Below are positions 24,589 to 34,081 of a stretch of DNA of 64,000 nucleotides, in pieces. The stretch is from DATFVA01 sp963747755 (GTDB lineage: Bacteria > Bacteroidota > Ignavibacteria > Ignavibacteriales > Ignavibacteriaceae). A program made the translations under genes and the position numbers. The stretch is from the NCBI GenBank assembly GCA_963747755.1, contig CAVVGK010000016.1, positions 1 through 64,000 of the forward strand, read 5' to 3'. The notes beneath the pieces were generated by a model, which saw nothing but the letters and a program-made list of their open reading frames with translations, was not told the origin of the DNA and ran no database searches. Within the stretch, counting starts at the first letter, position 1. Each line of letters begins with the position of its first letter.

Positions 24589-27087
24589 ATGAAACAGTCG
24601 ATTTCAGTCTGTTCCTTTGTTCTGTTCTTACTTTTTTACAGCAATGCTGCGTCCCAGAATTTCTGGGAGCAAACCAACGGACCCTACGGAGGGGCTGTAA
24701 GGGCTGCGGCAATAAATTCGATGGGATACATTTTTGCGGGAACCAAAGGGGACGGAATTTTAAGGTCGACTAACAACGGCGATGACTGGCTGCCGGTAAA
24801 TAACGGTTTAGCCGCGAACGACATCTACGCTCTGGCAATCAATTCAAGTGATGTGATCTTTGCGGGTGCAATGAACGGCGGAATGTTCCGTTCAACTAAT
24901 AACGGGGACAGCTGGACTGAGATAAATAACGGATTGTCATTCCCTGTTGTTGTTTCCCTGGCTATCAATTCTAACGATGACATTTTCGCAGGTACCTATA
25001 TAGGGGGAGGAATTTTCAGGTCAACCGATAACGGGGACAGCTGGACGCTGCAGAACAACGGTTTGGGTGATGAGACTTATGTTCAGGCGCTGGCTGTAAA
25101 TTCTTCGGATGAAATCTTTGCGGGAGCCTCCTCCTGGGAAAACGGAAGTATATTTAAATCTACAGATAATGGAGAAAGCTGGGTAGATGTAAGCAGCGCG
25201 CTTTCCTTTCCTTTTGCGGTATCACTAGCAATTAACGCTGGCGGTGACATATTTGCGGGAATGGATCTTCTCGGTGGAGTATTCGGCATAGTCCGTTCCA
25301 CAGATGACGGAAGTACCTGGGTAGAGGTGAATAACGGTTTAACAACCGGGAATAATGTTAATGCACTGGCGTTAAATTCAGACGGATACCTGTATGCCGG
25401 AACTTATGGCGATGGAATTTTCAGATCTACCAACAATGGCGACAACTGGACACAAATGAATAACGGACTTGAAGGACATTACATAATCTCTTTAGCCGTG
25501 AACCAGAGCAATGATGTTTTCGCAGGAGCCTACCTTGGCAGCGGTGCCTTCAGATCTACAGATGATGGAGAAAGCTGGGTACAAATTAATAACGGAATAA
25601 TAGCTACAGAAGTTAATGCCCTTCTGGTTGGACCGGGCGATGAACTCTATGCGGGAACGTTCGGGACAGGCGTTTTTAAGTCATCCGACAGCGGAGAAAA
25701 CTGGACTACGATAAACAATGGTTTAACAGCGAGGTACTTTACTTCTTTCGCAATGAATTCAAGCGGCGACATTTATGCAGGCGCAGATTTTATTGATGGT
25801 GCAGGAGGAGTGTATCGTTCAACCGATAACGGAGGAAGCTGGACGGAAGTAAACCAGGGAGTAATAACGCAGGATGTAAGAGCATTGGCGATAAATTCAA
25901 GCGGCGATATTTTTGCAGGATTGTATCCCGGAACCGGTGTTTACCGTTCAACAGATAACGGCGGCAGCTGGGTTGCTGTGAATAACGGAATAACATGTAC
26001 CAACATTTGGTCACTGGCAATTAATTCAAATGATGAAATATTTGTCGGTACCGCGGGCTGCGGAACAGGGGTATTCCGGTCTACGGATAACGGTGACAGC
26101 TGGACGCTTGTAAATAACGGCCTGACTTCAACCGATATAGCTGCTCTGGTTATTAATTCAGATGATATCATTTATGCCGGAACTGTTAGTCAGTTTGGTG
26201 TGGGAGGCGGCGTTTTCAGATCAACTGATGACGGCAGCAGCTGGACTGAACAGACCAACGGGTTAACCACTCTTGATATCAACGCATTAACCATTAATTC
26301 AGCCGGTGATTTATATGCCGGAACTCCGGGAGGAATATTTGAATCAAGCGATAGCGGCGAGAACTGGACTGAAGTTAATGGTGGACTCTTCAATCTGGAT
26401 GTAAGAGCCCTGGTAGATAATTCAGACGGATATGTATTTGCAGGAACTATCGGCGGTGGAGTATCACGAAGTATATTTTCAACAGTACCCGTCGAATTGA
26501 AATCTTTTATTTCAGGAACTGAAGGAAACAATGTTCTTCTAAAATGGGAAACAGCAACAGAAACCAACAATAACGGTTTCGAAGTGCAGCGTCAGGCGGT
26601 TAATCAGTCAACCGGCCAATCAGGGAATCAATCTGCCTGGTATAACTCCGGTTTTGTTAGCGGTAACGGAACCTCTAACTCTCCTCATTCCTATTCATTC
26701 ACCGACAACAACGTTCCATCCGGTAAATACAAATACCGGTTGAAACAAATAGATTTCGATGGTGTTTTTAAGTATTCAAAAGAGATTGAGGTAAATGTTA
26801 ATATACCCCGGCATTATACCCTGGAACAGAACTTCCCGAATCCCTTTAATCCTGCAACAACCATAGAATTCAGTTTGGCTGCATTTTCGAATGTAAGTTT
26901 AAAGGTGTTCAATACTTTAGGGCAGGAAGTAGCAGATCTGATAAATGGCGATTTGGGAGAAGGAGTGCAGAGGATAGAGTTTGATGCATCCGGGCTGTCA
27001 AGCGGAGTTTACCTTTATAAACTGATAGTGAACGGCAAGGATGGCAGAAGTTTTACAGCGGTTAAAAAAATGACGCTGCTGAAATAA
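24589..27087 (+). CDS. T9SS-exported BNR/YCF48 propeller protein, intact
   Basis: An 832-residue secreted protein starting behind AAGAGGAG. Signal peptide to about residue 22, then some 14 blades of about 47 residues, each with RSTNNGDNW or RSTDDGESW followed by NNGL and IFAGT. A beta-sandwich spacer (about 630-735) and a T9SS type A sorting domain with QNFPNPFNPATT follow. It closely resembles the broken gene at 15115-17852 in repeat type and ending. Second gene of a TrmB-like regulator/cargo cassette. Confidence 0.88.
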   Translation: MKQSISVCSFVLFLLFYSNAASQNFWEQTNGPYGGAVRAAAINSMGYIFAGTKGDGILRSTNNGDDWLPVNNGLAANDIYALAINSSDVIFAGAMNGGMFRSTNNGDSWTEINNGLSFPVVVSLAINSNDDIFAGTYIGGGIFRSTDNGDSWTLQNNGLGDETYVQALAVNSSDEIFAGASSWENGSIFKSTDNGESWVDVSSALSFPFAVSLAINAGGDIFAGMDLLGGVFGIVRSTDDGSTWVEVNNGLTTGNNVNALALNSDGYLYAGTYGDGIFRSTNNGDNWTQMNNGLEGHYIISLAVNQSNDVFAGAYLGSGAFRSTDDGESWVQINNGIIATEVNALLVGPGDELYAGTFGTGVFKSSDSGENWTTINNGLTARYFTSFAMNSSGDIYAGADFIDGAGGVYRSTDNGGSWTEVNQGVITQDVRALAINSSGDIFAGLYPGTGVYRSTDNGGSWVAVNNGITCTNIWSLAINSNDEIFVGTAGCGTGVFRSTDNGDSWTLVNNGLTSTDIAALVINSDDIIYAGTVSQFGVGGGVFRSTDDGSSWTEQTNGLTTLDINALTINSAGDLYAGTPGGIFESSDSGENWTEVNGGLFNLDVRALVDNSDGYVFAGTIGGGVSRSIFSTVPVELKSFISGTEGNNVLLKWETATETNNNGFEVQRQAVNQSTGQSGNQSAWYNSGFVSGNGTSNSPHSYSFTDNNVPSGKYKYRLKQIDFDGVFKYSKEIEVNVNIPRHYTLEQNFPNPFNPATTIEFSLAAFSNVSLKVFNTLGQEVADLINGDLGEGVQRIEFDASGLSSGVYLYKLIVNGKDGRSFTAVKKMTLLK

Positions 27088-27129
27088 ATTTTAATATTTC
27101 AAATTACAAGATTACTGATACCATCGATT

Positions 27130-27161
27130 AACTGACGGAATTTATAGAAATTCCGTCAGTT
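27130..27161. terminator. Strong hairpin between convergent genes
   Basis: AACTGACGGAATTT, loop ATAG, AAATTCCGTCAGTT: a perfect 14-bp stem 43 bp past the T9SS gene stop, followed by an A/T-rich tract with a run of Ts. It probably ends transcription from the plus strand. Confidence 0.7.
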
Positions 27162-27225
27162 TGGTAAATTTATTTTTAAGCCACTGCCAAATGAAGATCG
27201 AAAATTGAAGATTGGGGATCCATCT

Positions 27226-28056
27226 TTACTTCTCCCTAAGGGCGAGGGCGACGATGGAATAATGCACGAATATCAGATTCCCATCTTCTACGAAGGGATC
27301 CCATCTTTCAACCATCTCCCTTTCGAGGGCTGTATATTCTTCATCATTGAGTTTGGAGGCCGCCGCCGAAAAAGGCATTCCGGATATATACTGAGCAAGG
27401 AATTCTTTGGGAGGAGGAAGCCTGAGAGGCTTTTTATCTACCCTGATGGTTATGTCCATGAAACCGGCTTCTTTCAATAATGTTTCTATCTCCTGTTGAT
27501 CATAGAGCGAAAAGACCGCCCTGACAAATCCCGCTGGCTCCGGACCAAGGCGGCATGAGAAAACATCTGCGGCTGCATCAAACACAGGTTCGGGTGCCGG
27601 CAGTATGAACGCAAGTCTTCCTCCCGGTACCAGCACCCTGCGCATCTCCCTTAGAGCGGCCGGCTTATCAGGGAAGAACTGCAGTGATAGATTGCAGATT
27701 ACGACATCAAACGATTCATCATCAAACGGGAGATCGTCGGCTGATGAATGATACCATTCGATAGAACCTTCATCCTGCTCAGACCCGCTGTTCTGCTGCT
27801 GTGCAAGCGCCCGTGCTGTCTGCAGCATCCCGGGATTGAGATCTACACCCGCAACTCTCCCCTGCGGTCCTGCTTTTTCTTTTGCCAGGAAAGCCGCCGC
27901 GCCTGTACCTGTGGCAACGTCGAGCACTCGATCTCCTTTTTTTATTCCCGCAGCTTTTATAAGATCAGCGGCAATCGGTCTGCCTATTAACGGCACGAAG
28001 TATTTCTGATAGTTCGCTGCTGTGTCTCCTCCGAAGGCCTGATCGAAATGGGGCAT
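27226..28056 (-). CDS. Class I SAM-dependent methyltransferase, UbiE-like
   Basis: A 276-residue cytoplasmic enzyme with a Rossmann-type methyltransferase fold. Motif I VLDVATGTGAAAFLA is near residue 44, motif II acidic VDLNPGM near 75, the SADDLPFDDESFDVV block near 108, and RVLVPGGRLAF near 143. GAGGAAAA precedes the ATG at 28056. The substrate is unknown; similarity in layout to UbiE/MenG and Methyltransf_11 proteins does not fix it. A single gene with no functional neighbours. Confidence 0.85.
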   Translation of the reverse strand: MPHFDQAFGGDTAANYQKYFVPLIGRPIAADLIKAAGIKKGDRVLDVATGTGAAAFLAKEKAGPQGRVAGVDLNPGMLQTARALAQQQNSGSEQDEGSIEWYHSSADDLPFDDESFDVVICNLSLQFFPDKPAALREMRRVLVPGGRLAFILPAPEPVFDAAADVFSCRLGPEPAGFVRAVFSLYDQQEIETLLKEAGFMDITIRVDKKPLRLPPPKEFLAQYISGMPFSAAASKLNDEEYTALEREMVERWDPFVEDGNLIFVHYSIVALALREK

Positions 28057-28230
28057 AGTTTTCCTCGCTATGTTTTTAATGGTTGAGAAATTGGACCGGT
28101 GAATATCGTAAATTTAAGGAAATATTAAAATTCGCAAGAGCACATTTCTGATTGGATTTTAATTGTTGAATTGTTGGATTGTTAAATTGTTTAATTGCTG
28201 AATTGAGAGATTGAGTTTGGGATGGCGATA

Positions 28231-29433
28231 AATGGCTAAAGCCGGGGGGAGGGGGTTTGCATCATGTTCCGTTGACTAAAGTCAACGGCAATTGGATTGG
28301 TAAGGTAAGGTGAAGTCAATTTCAATAAAGTTGGATATGCAGGGTGAGTTTCCAGGATGGATGTTTAGGTTTAATGGCTAAAGCCGGAGGGAGGGGGGTT
28401 GCATCATGTTCCGTTGACTAAAGTCAACGGCAATTGGATTGGTAAGCTAAGGTGAAGTCAATTTCAATAAAGTTGGATATGCAGGGTGAGTTTCCAGGAT
28501 GGATGTTTAGGTTTAATGGCTAAAGCCGGAGGGAGGGGGGTTGCATCATGTTCCGTTGACTAAAGTCTACGGCAATTGGATTGGTAAGGTAAGGTGAAGT
28601 CAATTTCAATAAAGTTGGATATGCAGGGTGAGTTTCCAGGATGGATGTTTAGGTTTAATGGCTAAAGCCGGAGGGAGGGGGTTTACATCATGTTCCGTTG
28701 ACTAAAGTCAACGGCAATTGGATTGGCATGTTCCGTTGACTAAAGTCAACGGCAATTGGATTGGTAAGCTAAGGTGAAGTCAATTTCAATAAAGTTGGAT
28801 ATGCAGGGTGAGTTTCCAGGATGGATGTTTAGGTTTAATGGCTAAAGCCGGAGGGAGGGGGTTTACATCATGTTCCGTTGACTAAAGTCAACGGCAATTG
28901 GATTGGCATGTTCCGTTGACTAAAGTCTACGGCAATTGGATTGGTAAGCTAAGGTGAAGTCAATTTCAATAAAGTTGGATATGCAGGGTGAGTTTGCAGG
29001 ATGGATGTTTAGGTTTAATGGCTAAAGCCGGAGGGAGGGGGTTTGCATCATGTTCCGTTGACTAAAGTCAACGGCAATTGGATTGGCATGTTCCGTTGAC
29101 TAAAGTCTACGGCAATTGGATTGGTAAGCTAAGGTGAAGTCAATTTCAATAAAGTTGGATATGCAGGGTGAGTTTCCAGGATGGATGTTTAGGTTTAATG
29201 GCTAAAGCCGGAGGGAGGGGGGTTGCATCATGTTCCGTTGACTAAAGTCAACGGCAATTGGATTGGTAAGTAAGGTGAAGTCAATTTCAATAAAGTTGGA
29301 TATGCAGGGTGAGTTTCCAGGATGGATGTTTAGGATTAATGGCTAAAGTCAAGGCTGATCATGTTCCGTTGACTAAAGTCAACGGCAATTGGATTGGCAT
29401 GTTCCGTTGACTAAAGTCAACGGCAATTGGTAT
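28231..29433. repeat. REP-like tandem array of 142-bp and 180-bp units
   Basis: Units begin at GGCTAAAGCC (28234, 28376, 28518, 28660, 28840, 29020, 29200, 29341), giving periods of 142, 142, 142, 180, 180, 180 and 141 bp. The longer units carry an internal 38-bp duplication of the hairpin segment. Each unit has one or two 20-nt hairpins CCGTTGACTAAAGTCAACGG; there are 12 in all, starting 28269, 28411, 28553, 28695, 28733, 28875, 28913, 29055, 29093, 29235, 29366 and 29404. Three (28553, 28913, 29093) share an A-to-T change in the second arm. A G-rich tract (GGAGGGAGGGGG) follows each GGCTAAAGCC. Copies are nearly identical, so the expansion is recent. There are no unique spacers, so it is not CRISPR, and no coding frame spans it. 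Confidence 0.93.
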
Positions 29434-29527
29434 ATAATATAAGTTGAAGTTAAGGGCAATTAGCTGAAGTCAAGAGCAATCAGCTGGTGATGCAAACAGA
29501 GTCAAGGGCGATAAATGGCGAATGACT

Positions 29528-30691
29528 CTATAAGGAGGTGCCGATCTTCAGGCGGAGGTTGAAGAAGATAGAGGAGAAACCATAGTTGCCGCCGGTAAGG
29601 GTTGTCATTGTGCCTGCGGGGCCCATAGCGAAGGCGCTGAATCCCCAGAAGTCCATTATCTTCTGAACGAGCACTTCGAACGTTATCTGGTTGCGTCTGA
29701 CGGGACTATCCCACATTGCATCAAATCTGAAATCGAATGTGCTTCCTGCCAGTGTAAGTTCCCTGCCGGTATATCCTGCATGCCATTCATCCAGGTACCG
29801 GGCTCCGTAAAACTTTCCTCTTGTGGAACCCATAATTTCTACCGGATATCTTATCTCAAAGTTAAAGTAATTACCGTCAACGAAGTAGGCGCCATACTTG
29901 ATAGTAGAGTCGGGACCGTAAACTATTGCGCCATTTTTAGCGTATTCGATTTTGCGCGACTCCGGAAACTTCATATCCGATTCGAGGTAGCTTACTTCTA
30001 AAAAGTTACCCAAGGGGATGACGTACCCCAGCTGGAAGCCGCTAGTAACGTAAATGTTGTTATGGTTATTCTTTGTCTGAAGCTCTGTTATTGCGTCAAC
30101 ATTTGAAAAGATTCCGCCGTGGAAACCGAGTATGTGGAAGTTGGCTTCTACCATATTGGATTCGAGGGGTCCGGAGTAAGGGGTTTCGATACCAAAGGAA
30201 AATCCCGCACCGCCTTTTAGCGAAATACCAAACCTTTCTCCTCCCAGCAGCTGCAGGAACGGGTTTATGTATGCCAGTGTAGAGGAAATCTGGAAGACAC
30301 TAGGCGGAGCTGCGACTTTATCAAATCTGATTTTTTCAATTACACGGGTGAAAACGCTCGCAAAGTTGGTCGTTTCTTCAAGGTTGATCTTGAAGGGATA
30401 GGTGATGATAAGAGCCCGGGTTTCGGGTTTCAGAGCGAGGAACGGGTAAAGGGTTCCTTTTATTGAGATTGTCTGGTTATTCGGGTCTCTGAGGTCGACG
30501 ATTATTTCAGCTTTGGGATCGGGCGGCGCAATGAAAAGCTGATCCTGAATGTGGATAAATAGGCTATCATCCAGGGGTTCCATCTGGTAATAGCGTATCG
30601 GTTCCTCCTCCTGAGCGTACGTTTTTTGATTCTGAAAAAGGCTGAATATTATTAAAAGAACCGGGGGAAGTAGTAATATTTTATAATTCAT
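29528..30691 (-). CDS. Secreted beta-barrel-type protein, unknown function
   Basis: 387 residues from the ATG at 30691; the frame extends four codons further to a TTG. A signal peptide of about 28 residues ends near TYAQ. The first 130 residues look soluble (IIVDLRDPNNQTISI); the rest alternates short aromatic beta-strands and Gly-rich turns and ends in FNLRLKIGTSL. This is typical of outer-membrane barrels of this phylum, although no named family is recognised. It lies just past the REP array. Confidence 0.65.
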   Translation of the reverse strand: MNYKILLLPPVLLIIFSLFQNQKTYAQEEEPIRYYQMEPLDDSLFIHIQDQLFIAPPDPKAEIIVDLRDPNNQTISIKGTLYPFLALKPETRALIITYPFKINLEETTNFASVFTRVIEKIRFDKVAAPPSVFQISSTLAYINPFLQLLGGERFGISLKGGAGFSFGIETPYSGPLESNMVEANFHILGFHGGIFSNVDAITELQTKNNHNNIYVTSGFQLGYVIPLGNFLEVSYLESDMKFPESRKIEYAKNGAIVYGPDSTIKYGAYFVDGNYFNFEIRYPVEIMGSTRGKFYGARYLDEWHAGYTGRELTLAGSTFDFRFDAMWDSPVRRNQITFEVLVQKIMDFWGFSAFAMGPAGTMTTLTGGNYGFSSIFFNLRLKIGTSL

Positions 30692-30986
30692 AAGTTTTTT
30701 CAATGTTAATCCCGCCGCAAGGTCGGAACAGGTTTACGAATGACTCCCCGCCCAGCATTCGGCAGTCCACCTGAAGCGGGAACTGCGGGGTAAAAATGTT
30801 AAGTAGTTCAATGTAGATTTCCCGCGTCGCGGGATATAATTCATATAATCAAATTTTGTTAGGACAATTATCGTATCTTAATGGAACACATAGGGTATTC
30901 TTCATCACGCCCGGTCATTTAGTATCGTCAATTGAAAACCATTATTAAAAATACGCGTTTTTTGAGACGCAAACTCAATGCCAAAT

Positions 30987-31356
30987 TTAATCTTTATTCC
31001 ATGCGTCTCCAAATGGGTCATCGCTGTAAAGCATCGTAATTGTTACCGGTTAAGTTGTGTACGTCGGAGAGGATATCTGTGTTAAAGAGGAACATCTCAT
31101 AAACGCCGACTTCGAAAAAGAGGCTGCGGTCGATAGCCAGTCCTACTGATTCTTAATCATTAAAATAATTTCTCACCAGAGCTGATAAACTGTCGGTAAA
31201 ATAAATATCTGACTTTGTGCCCGACAACTGTCCGGCAATGTGCCCAAGCGTGAAAGACCCCACTTCTCTGTCATCTGTTACGGATGAGATGTACATACCG
31301 GGGAGCCTGACCAGATCAGCAGCTTCGACAAAGTCGGTTCTTGTATAGAAATTTCT
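30987..31356 (-). pseudogene. Decayed coding fragments in three frames
   Basis: Directly after the stop of the nucleotidyltransferase gene the same frame continues for 67 codons (TDFVEAADLVRLPGMYISS, IAGQLSGTKSDIYFTDSL) to a stop at 31153. A second frame then reads AIDRSLFFEVGVYEMFLFNT and NLTGNNYDALQR to 31018, and a third ends SDDPFGDAWNKD at 30987. The protein-like composition with shifting frames suggests one or two damaged genes. The family is not recognised. Confidence 0.5.
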
Positions 31357-31848
31357 TCAGTTATCCATCTTCTTTTTTGCAGCAATTAGAAACCTAAGAT
31401 CATCCTGATCTCTGAATCGCCCTATTGCTTCCTTATTTTTTATGAGATCATCCAGGCCTATATAATATATACTTACTGGTCTATTATTATAGATAATTTC
31501 AGTGGTGATCTTATGCTTCCAAGCTTCACTAAATTTTACTTTTTCAATGGTATTAATCAGGTCAATTCGATTGGGAGGGACACCAAACTGGAAAATCATT
31601 CCCTCTTTCCTTAATTCGCTTTTCGAATCTAAATCGGGAATATCTCCGTTCCAAAATTCTTGGAGTGCGACAAAAAGATTATCAATATTTTCTTCATCAA
31701 GACCATAAAAGATATCAATATCACCTGTTAATCTTGCATGACCATAATATATTACTGCTTCCCCACCAACGATCAGATAGTTGACCTTACGATTGAAAAG
31801 CATATACAAGAATTCCAGGATATCCCCAGAGAAATTAGATTGTGTCAT
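31357..31848 (-). CDS. Nucleotidyltransferase-fold protein of a toxin-antitoxin-like pair
   Basis: A 163-residue protein with VNYLIVGGEAVIYYGHARLTGDIDIFY in two halves: the GG-A-x-x-x-x-G start and the D-x-D metal site of the DUF6036/AbiEii-like nucleotidyltransferase group. The C terminus (LDDLIKNKEAIGRFRDQDDLRFL) carries the K..AGR.KD-type motif of that group. It overlaps the small gene upstream by ATGA, a usual arrangement for antitoxin/toxin-type pairs. Which one is toxic cannot be told from sequence. Confidence 0.75.
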   Translation of the reverse strand: MTQSNFSGDILEFLYMLFNRKVNYLIVGGEAVIYYGHARLTGDIDIFYGLDEENIDNLFVALQEFWNGDIPDLDSKSELRKEGMIFQFGVPPNRIDLINTIEKVKFSEAWKHKITTEIIYNNRPVSIYYIGLDDLIKNKEAIGRFRDQDDLRFLIAAKKKMDN

Positions 31849-32012
31849 TTCTCGCGGCTTTCTCTGACGTCCAGGGGTTTATTTCCAAAAAATCTTCTTT
31901 TAAGTTCTTTAGCAACCTTCTGTCGTTCTTCGGGAGTCATATTTACTTCCTGATGAATTTCCCATTCTTCAGCTTCTTTGTGATTTTTTGCTTTGTTAAC
32001 TATTCGTTTCAT
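31845..32012 (-). CDS. Small partner of the nucleotidyltransferase gene
   Basis: A 55-residue ORF, MKRIVNKAKNHKEAEEWEIH at the start and a basic, helical remainder containing MTPEERQKVAKELKRRFFG. AAAGAG lies before the ATG. Its TGA overlaps the ATG of the downstream gene (ATGA). The overlap, the ribosome binding site and the coding composition support a real gene despite its size. Confidence 0.65.
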   Translation of the reverse strand: MKRIVNKAKNHKEAEEWEIHQEVNMTPEERQKVAKELKRRFFGNKPLDVRESREK

Positions 32013-32110
32013 ACTTTGTACTCTTTATATAAATGCAGGTAGAAAAATCAAAAGGTTGTTTGGTTGAAAATAGTAAAAAATGACAAATAAAACCGTAAAT
32101 CCAGCTTCGG

Positions 32111-33214
32111 CTACAGGTCGGAATTAAGGATGATGTCGACGATGCGTTCGGCGGAGTGGCCGTCCCACAGCGGGGGGATGGTTCCCTGCTTCTTCTTTCC
32201 GTCTATGATCTCAAGGGCTGCGGCTTTCACTTTATCGAGATCGGTGCCGATGAGCTGATTGGTGCCGAGCTTTACGGTGATGGGGCGCTCGGTATTGTCG
32301 CGTACGGTGATGCATTGCACGTCGAGATATGTTGATTCCTCCTGGATGCCGCCGCTGTCGGTTACTATTAGTCCCGCGTTCTTGATAAGTGCCAGGAAAT
32401 CTATGTAACCGGCCGGTTCGGTAAGGAGGAGGTTCCCGCTGAGGTTTTCGTTTAAGCCCGCCGCTTCTATATTCTTCATCGTTCTTGGGTGAACAGGGAA
32501 AACAACCTTCACCTTTTCTGCGATGGCGTTTAGTACCTCGAGTAGCTTCACAAGGAATTCGGGTGAATCTACGTTGGAGGGACGGTGGAGGGTAACAAGA
32601 CAGTACTTATCCTTCTCCAGGCTGAATGTCTTCAGGATATGTGACCGATCGGTTTCGGGGAGAAAGTAAACGAGACTGTCGATCATCACATTACCGGTAA
32701 AGAAAATCTTCTCTTTACTTACGCCTTCCTTCTCAAGGTTTGTTAATCCGCTTTCTTCTGTTGCGAACAAGTAATCGGAGATCGAGTCGGTAAGTATCCT
32801 GTTAATTTCTTCGGGCATGGTGCGGTCGAATGATCTGAGGCCGGCCTCGATATGGGCCACTTTTACTCCCAGCTTAACGGCTACCAGACTGCAGGCGATA
32901 GTTGAGTTAACGTCGCCGGCCACTATGATTAGATCGGGCTGTTCTGAGATGACTATCTTTTCGAATTCTATCATTATGCGGGCTGTCTGTTCAGCGTGCG
33001 AGCCGCTACCGGCACCGAGGTAGAAGTCGGGCTCGGGCAGCTTAAGATCGGTGAAGAAGACCTTCGACATACGGGCGTCGTAATGCTGTCCCGTATGGCA
33101 GATAAGATGATCGACTGTGCTTTTGTGCTGAAGGAATGCCCTGTGGACGGGAGCGATTTTCATAAAGTTGGGGCGCGCCCCTACTACGGAAATGATCTTA
33201 AGTTGTTTGTGCAT
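32111..33214 (-). CDS. wecB: UDP-N-acetylglucosamine 2-epimerase (non-hydrolysing)
   Basis: 367 residues from the ATG at 33214 (GGAATC upstream; an earlier in-frame start at 33277 adds a non-conserved extension). It converts UDP-GlcNAc to UDP-ManNAc for surface polysaccharide synthesis in the cytoplasm. Family motifs: VVGARPNFMK, CHTGQHYDARM, VAHIEAGLRSFDRTMPEE, LVTLHRPSNVD, PVHPRTMK, VTDSGGIQEEST and RDNTERPIT. Length is normal. No other polysaccharide genes are adjacent. Confidence 0.93.
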   Translation of the reverse strand: MHKQLKIISVVGARPNFMKIAPVHRAFLQHKSTVDHLICHTGQHYDARMSKVFFTDLKLPEPDFYLGAGSGSHAEQTARIMIEFEKIVISEQPDLIIVAGDVNSTIACSLVAVKLGVKVAHIEAGLRSFDRTMPEEINRILTDSISDYLFATEESGLTNLEKEGVSKEKIFFTGNVMIDSLVYFLPETDRSHILKTFSLEKDKYCLVTLHRPSNVDSPEFLVKLLEVLNAIAEKVKVVFPVHPRTMKNIEAAGLNENLSGNLLLTEPAGYIDFLALIKNAGLIVTDSGGIQEESTYLDVQCITVRDNTERPITVKLGTNQLIGTDLDKVKAAALEIIDGKKKQGTIPPLWDGHSAERIVDIILNSDL

Positions 33215-33471
33215 GATTCCAAGCGTATGTAAATGAACGTGACAAAGATAGGCAAAAGTGAAAAAAGAAATCAGCACCGGGAAGATACAAGAATGAAGAG
33301 ATTGGGGATGCGGATAGCTGGAAGATCGGCGACAAAGTTGGCGCGAGCTGTTAATTAGTCACACGGTTTGGCTCATAAGATAATGCACACTGACAATCGC
33401 TTGATCTTTTGATATATAGTAACCGAAACAATTCTAAACATATACGTGATTAAATAAAAGTCGAAGATACT

Positions 33472-33750
33472 ATGCAGGAAATATTAAAAATCTATTCTAA
33501 ATATTTAACTAAAAACGGGAGCTCATCAAACGAGAGTTCATTATTTTACAATTATTTTGTAGTTCCTTTCTTATCCGGACTTGCAGGATTTGCATCGTTC
33601 CTTTTCATACTAATCTTTTTAGATTCAGCCGTGTACGTATTGGGAATTACGGAAGCATGGAATGTAGGAATCAATACTGTTCTTATAGCCGGGGTAGGTT
33701 TTATTCTGCAGTACACTTATCAGCTAATAAAAACAATTAAAGATGGGTAG
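33472..33750 (+). CDS. Small two-helix membrane protein
   Basis: 92 residues with two hydrophobic segments (about 30-52 and 64-82) and short charged ends, ATG at 33472 with GAAG upstream. No domain is recognised and support is mainly coding composition. Purine-rich intergenic words start right after the stop. Confidence 0.5.
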   Translation: MQEILKIYSKYLTKNGSSSNESSLFYNYFVVPFLSGLAGFASFLFILIFLDSAVYVLGITEAWNVGINTVLIAGVGFILQYTYQLIKTIKDG

Positions 33751-33924
33751 GGCGCAGGGCGAAGAGCACTGGGCGAAGCGCGAAGGTGCAGGGAGCGGAG
33801 AGCAAAAAAGGCATAGGGCATAGAGCGAGGGACAGACATCCTATTTTTAATTTATATCAATTTATACTAAATTTGGGCGGAATTTCACAGTTTTTGGGGT
33901 GCTGCAGTCTTAATTTTCAAATTT

Positions 33925-33968
33925 CTCTTCGGCCTCTGTTCGGCCTCTCTTCGGCCTCTCTTCGGCCT
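33925..33968. repeat. Tandem repeat, 4 x 11 bp
   Basis: Four copies of CTCTTCGGCCT, the second with one change (CTGTTCGGCCT). Confidence 0.85.
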
Positions 33969-34051
33969 TAACTAACCAGATACCCACAGGATAGAAGATT
34001 GTAATATAACTGATTTTAAGATTTCAGGAATGCAGAGAGCAGGGAGTTACC

Positions 34052-34081
34052 AAAAAAGCAAAAGCCCCTCTTGCGAGGGGC
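34052..34081 (-). terminator. Rho-independent terminator downstream of the lipocalin gene
   Basis: On the minus strand GCCCCTC, loop GCAA, GAGGGGC is followed by TTTTGCTTTTTT. It lies about 280 bp past the blc stop. Confidence 0.7.

Noticed and set aside
27205..27480. 91-residue plus-strand ORF
   Set aside because: It is antisense to the end of the methyltransferase gene, which has clear family motifs.
28231..29433. CRISPR array
   Set aside because: Units are 142-180 bp, near-identical throughout, with no short repeat alternating with unique spacers and no cas genes.
33786..33971. 61-residue plus-strand ORF
   Set aside because: It is made of purine-rich intergenic words and the 11-bp tandem repeat; no ribosome binding site or protein-like composition.
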